This document shows, piece by piece, positions 61,324 to 64,000 of a DNA stretch of 64,000 nucleotides (position 1 is its first letter; the number at the start of each line of letters is the position of its first letter). The stretch is taken from contig NZ_CP150667.1 of assembly GCF_038024065.1 (NCBI RefSeq), positions 930,001-994,000 on the forward strand, read 5' to 3'. Source of the DNA: Polaribacter sejongensis. Lineage in GTDB: Bacteria; Bacteroidota; Bacteroidia; Flavobacteriales; Flavobacteriaceae. The position numbers and the translations under genes are program-made. Under the pieces are notes generated by a model that ran no database searches, was not told the origin of the DNA, and worked only from the letters and a program-made list of their open reading frames with translations.

Positions 61324-62664
61324 ATGACAGAATTAGCAAACAACCTAGGAACACAAAAAATTAGTACCTTATTAATAAAACAAGCAGCTCCAGCGACCAT
61401 AGGGATTCTTGTGATGTCTTTAAATATGATTGTCGATACTATTTTTGTGGGACAATGGATTGGAGTTTTAGCAATTGCCGCAATTACAGTAGTACTACCA
61501 ATTGTTTTTCTAATATCTTCTATTGGTATGGGAATAGGTATTGGAGGTAGTTCTATAATCTCTAGAGCATTGGGCGCAGGAAATTCTGAAAAAGCATTTT
61601 TAACTTTTGGAAATCAGGTTGCGCTAACTGTTATTTTAGCGATTATTTTTGTAATTATCGGAAACTTTTTTAGTGTACCTATCCTAAATTTATTTGGTGC
61701 CAAAGGCGATATTTTACCCATTGCATCTGAATATTTTAAAGTTGTAATCTATGGAGTTCCGTTTTTAGCCTTTGCTATGATGGGGAACCCAACGATTAGA
61801 GCTGAAGGAAAACCAAAATTTGCGATGTATGCAATGATGGTTCCAGCCGTTTTAAACATTGTTTTAGACATTATCTTTATCAAATTTTTTAATTGGGGAA
61901 TGTGGGGAGCAGGTTTAGCAACTACCATTTCTTTTATGAGTTCTGGTTCGTACATTTTATATTTCTTTTTATCTTCTAAGAGTGAATTAAAAATTATTCC
62001 TAAAAACTTTAAATTAGATGGTAAAATTGTTAGAGAAATTATAGAGTTAGGAGGCGTTTCTATTGTAAGACAAGGTGCTATTAGTATCTTAATGATTGTA
62101 TTAAATTACTCTCTTTTTAAATATGGTGGAGAAATATCTATTGCTATTTACGGAATTATTAACCGAGTGATGATGTTTTCTCTTTCTCCGGTAATGGGAG
62201 TCTCCCAAGGTTTTTTACCTGTAGCAGGTTATAATATTGGAGCAAATAAAAATGATAGAGTAAAAGAAACTATCAAAAAAGCGCTTTTATATGGATCTGT
62301 TTTAGGAACTCTTATTTTTATAGCAATCTTATTTTTTAAGGAAGAAGTAATTGGAATTTTTACAACTGATACAACTTTGTTAACTGAAACTCCAAATGCA
62401 ATGTTAATTGTCTTTTTAGCAACTCCAGTAATTACCATGCAATTAATTGGTTCAGCATATTTTCAAGCTGCAGGAAAAGCATTACCTGCTTTGTTTTTAA
62501 CTCTTTTAAAACAAGGAATTTTCTTAATTCCGTTAGCCTATTTATTACCGAAGTACTACGGAATTAGTGGTATTTGGTGGTCTTTTCCTATAGCAGATGT
62601 TTTATCGACCGTAATTACAGTTATAGTTTTAAAACGTGAGGTTGATAAGAATTTGAAGCATTAA
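61324..62664 (+). CDS. MATE family efflux transporter
   Basis: 446 residues from the ATG at 61324 (MTELANNLGT), preferred over an in-frame TTG 12 bp earlier. Twelve membrane helices in two homologous halves can be traced; the halves begin near 'LLIKQAAPATIGILVMSLNM' and 'EIIELGGVSIVRQGAISILM'. 'IVDTIFVGQWIG' and 'GVSQGFLPVAGYNIGA' match MATE signatures. It would export drugs, dyes or metabolites using Na+ or H+. The gene is monocistronic and divergent from the thioesterase. The substrate is not predictable. Confidence 0.93.
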   Translation: MTELANNLGTQKISTLLIKQAAPATIGILVMSLNMIVDTIFVGQWIGVLAIAAITVVLPIVFLISSIGMGIGIGGSSIISRALGAGNSEKAFLTFGNQVALTVILAIIFVIIGNFFSVPILNLFGAKGDILPIASEYFKVVIYGVPFLAFAMMGNPTIRAEGKPKFAMYAMMVPAVLNIVLDIIFIKFFNWGMWGAGLATTISFMSSGSYILYFFLSSKSELKIIPKNFKLDGKIVREIIELGGVSIVRQGAISILMIVLNYSLFKYGGEISIAIYGIINRVMMFSLSPVMGVSQGFLPVAGYNIGANKNDRVKETIKKALLYGSVLGTLIFIAILFFKEEVIGIFTTDTTLLTETPNAMLIVFLATPVITMQLIGSAYFQAAGKALPALFLTLLKQGIFLIPLAYLLPKYYGISGIWWSFPIADVLSTVITVIVLKREVDKNLKH

Positions 62665-62672
62665 AATCCCCA

Positions 62673-62766
62673 TGTCATTCAGAATGATGCAGGAAGAGGA
62701 ATCTACATTTTAGAAGCTTTGAGATTTCTCAATCGCCGAAAAAGGCTCATTTCGAAATGACAATCG
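62673..62766. repeat. Interspersed repeat remnant after the MATE gene
   Basis: The 168-bp gap holds degenerate pieces of the same repeat family as 7253-7731: GTCATTCAGAATGA at the start, GAGATTTCTC in the middle and TTCGAAATGACAA at the end. No ORF or clear terminator is seen. Confidence 0.55.
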
Positions 62767-62832
62767 TTCTTGAAACCTTAAATCTTAAACAAAAATAAAA
62801 ACTCTGCGAAACAACTCGCCCAAAATCAACTC

Positions 62833-63504
62833 TTAAATAATACTCTCCCCATTTAAATTTGTCGTTAAAACATCACTAAACAAATTAAAAAACGGTCGTA
62901 AAGCTTTAAAACTTTTATCTACTTCTTCTAAAAAGTTGGGTGCTAAAACTTCTGCGTCTGTAAAATCTCTAGTAGCAACAAATCCTTTTTTACGCAATAA
63001 GTCGATATCTTTATGCTCTTTATCAAAACCTCTTGGAGCAGATTTTAATTCGTCTCCGCCAAATTTTCCTTCAAAGTACTTTACAAAAGTTTCATCTTCT
63101 AAAATTTCTCTAAATTCAGTAGCATCTTGCTCAATTTCTTTTCTTAATCGGTATAAATCGTCTTTTTCTGGTTGCCAAAATCCACCACCTAATAAAGTTT
63201 CACCTGGTTTAATTTGTAAATAATACCCACCACGCAATTGTTTTCCTAATCTAGAAAACGAAACAGCAAATCTTGGATTATAAGGTGTTTTATCTTTAGA
63301 AAAACGAACATCCCTATAAATTCGATAAATTTTCATTTTATCAATTTCATCATGCTTTTCTAATTGCATTTGCATTTCTAAAAATAATTCTTTTAGATTT
63401 TTTTGATGCTTTACAAAAGTAGGTTTATGCTCTGTAAACCATTCTCTATTGTTGTTATTTTGTAAATCTTTTAAAAATTGAAAGCTCGATTTTTCGAATT
63501 GCAT
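62833..63504 (-). CDS. TIGR02453/DUF2461 family protein
   Basis: 223 residues from MQFEKSSFQFLKDLQ; the in-frame upstream ATG at 63567 adds 21 unconvincing residues. Family features are 'NNREWFTEHKPTFVKHQKNL', 'YRIYRDVRFSKDKTPYNPRF', 'GGYYLQIKPGETLLGGGFWQ' and 'LRKEIEQD'. Length and motifs match DUF2461, found across bacteria and fungi, with unknown biochemical function. It is cytoplasmic, with no signal peptide. It stands alone between repeat remnants. Confidence 0.92.
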   Translation of the reverse strand: MQFEKSSFQFLKDLQNNNNREWFTEHKPTFVKHQKNLKELFLEMQMQLEKHDEIDKMKIYRIYRDVRFSKDKTPYNPRFAVSFSRLGKQLRGGYYLQIKPGETLLGGGFWQPEKDDLYRLRKEIEQDATEFREILEDETFVKYFEGKFGGDELKSAPRGFDKEHKDIDLLRKKGFVATRDFTDAEVLAPNFLEEVDKSFKALRPFFNLFSDVLTTNLNGESII

Positions 63505-63760
63505 TTTGATAAAAATTTTAGAGGTTAAACTTACGAAGTTTTTAGATATTATTGATGCGGATTTCACGAAGATTCACAGAAACGTTTTTTTAACAAAGTC
63601 ACAAAGACGCAAAGATTGAATGCTTTTAAATTTAGGCAAGAAAATTGTCTTATAATAAGCTTAGAAATTACAACAATGATAAAATCGCTTTTTATTTGTG
63701 TCCTTTGCGAAAAAACTTTGTGAACTTAGCGTTTAATTAATTTAAATTTGTGTCTCATAT
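63505..63760. other. Intergenic region with repeat remnants
   Basis: No gene is seen. CACAAAGACGCAAAG (about 63599) and the opposed CCTTTGCGAAAAAACTTTGTG (about 63701) are fragments of a direct/inverted intergenic repeat common in Bacteroidetes. The rest is AT-rich. Confidence 0.5.
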
Positions 63761-64000
63761 ATGCATCAAAAAACTAAAGACATTCAGAAAAGGTATGAGG
63801 GATTTTTGCAAACAGATTGTTTGTGGAATGACAATGCTGTTTATGACTTACATCAATTTGAAATTGAATCGAAATCAACAAAAATTGATATAGACATCAA
63901 TGAAAAACTACGCTTAGGGAAATATATAGAACGTTTTGTTTCTTATCAATTTGCACAAGAAAAATCGATTTCTATTATTTGTGAGAATATTCAAATTCAG
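63761..64000 (+). CDS. N-terminal part of a DUF1853 family protein (runs off window)
   Basis: An ATG at 63761 opens a frame of exactly 80 codons to the window end. The visible part reads 'MHQKTKDIQKRYEGFLQTDC' and later 'RLGKYIERFVSYQF' and 'SIICENIQIQ', which fits the start of DUF1853 proteins, where 'LG+Y.E....' followed by 'i...niQiq' is conserved. Function is unknown. The 3' end is outside the window, so length cannot be checked. Confidence 0.75.
   Translation, partial: MHQKTKDIQKRYEGFLQTDCLWNDNAVYDLHQFEIESKSTKIDIDINEKLRLGKYIERFVSYQFAQEKSISIICENIQIQ

Overview
The window is AT-rich DNA with the marks of a marine member of the Bacteroidota, most likely family Flavobacteriaceae (a Polaribacter- or Tenacibaculum-like genome). 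Supporting signs are a type IX secretion sorting domain, a CarboxypepD-type TonB-dependent receptor, GLPGLI, DUF3570/DUF4266 and YHYH proteins, A-rich leaders in place of strong Shine-Dalgarno sites, promoters of the TTTG-N19-TAxxTTTG type, and intergenic palindromic repeats of the kind scattered through flavobacterial genomes. No rRNA, tRNA, CRISPR array, transposase or prophage was seen. Genus-level placement is an inference.

Layout. 1-3.6 kb: the end of a DUF6503-like gene, then a thioredoxin-ApbE-DUF4266-DUF3570 operon that looks like an envelope redox/flavinylation module. 3.7-6.3 kb: an AraC regulator and an aldehyde dehydrogenase. 6.4-12.4 kb: an FKBP isomerase, then an accessory island. 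The island holds four 87-bp palindromic repeats, a 150-bp direct repeat containing a conserved 11-codon ORF, two small membrane proteins, a YddG-like exporter, a WG-repeat protein, and DUF3024 and UPF0158 proteins.

12.5-27.2 kb (minus strand): the most distinctive block. A TPR-histidine kinase and a LuxR-type regulator are followed by a degenerate receiver-only protein, a secreted phage-tail-collar-like protein, a 2915-residue T9SS-secreted LamG protein, a smaller protein sharing a domain with the giant, and a lipoprotein. A perfect 16-bp palindrome lies just ahead of the putative target genes. I read this as a regulated surface or adhesion system. 27.4-30.1 kb: two YHYH lipoproteins around a membrane-anchored protein, divergent from the kinase.

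30.4-40.6 kb: sbcD-sbcC, a SHOCT protein, a second thioredoxin, what looks like a shortened methyltransferase homologue, an MtfA-type peptidase and typA. 40.7-48.4 kb (minus): a complete thiamine operon (thiS-thiC-tenI-like-thiD-thiE-thiG-thiH-thiF) behind a TPP riboswitch whose promoter -7 element abuts the aptamer. 48.5-51.1 kb: a LETM1-like protein, proline dehydrogenase and divergent aroB. 51.2-56.0 kb: a TlpA-like protein whose CxxC has become SxxS, a TonB-dependent receptor and an AraC regulator. 56.0-64 kb: housekeeping genes (cold-shock protein, MaoC, TRIC channel, DEAD helicase, thioesterase, MATE, DUF2461) and the start of a DUF1853 gene.

The parts most worth following are the kinase/pseudo-receiver/tail-collar/giant LamG cluster, the direct repeats with the mini-ORF that bracket a cargo module, the ApbE module with no obvious flavinylation target, and the cysteine-less TlpA-like protein.
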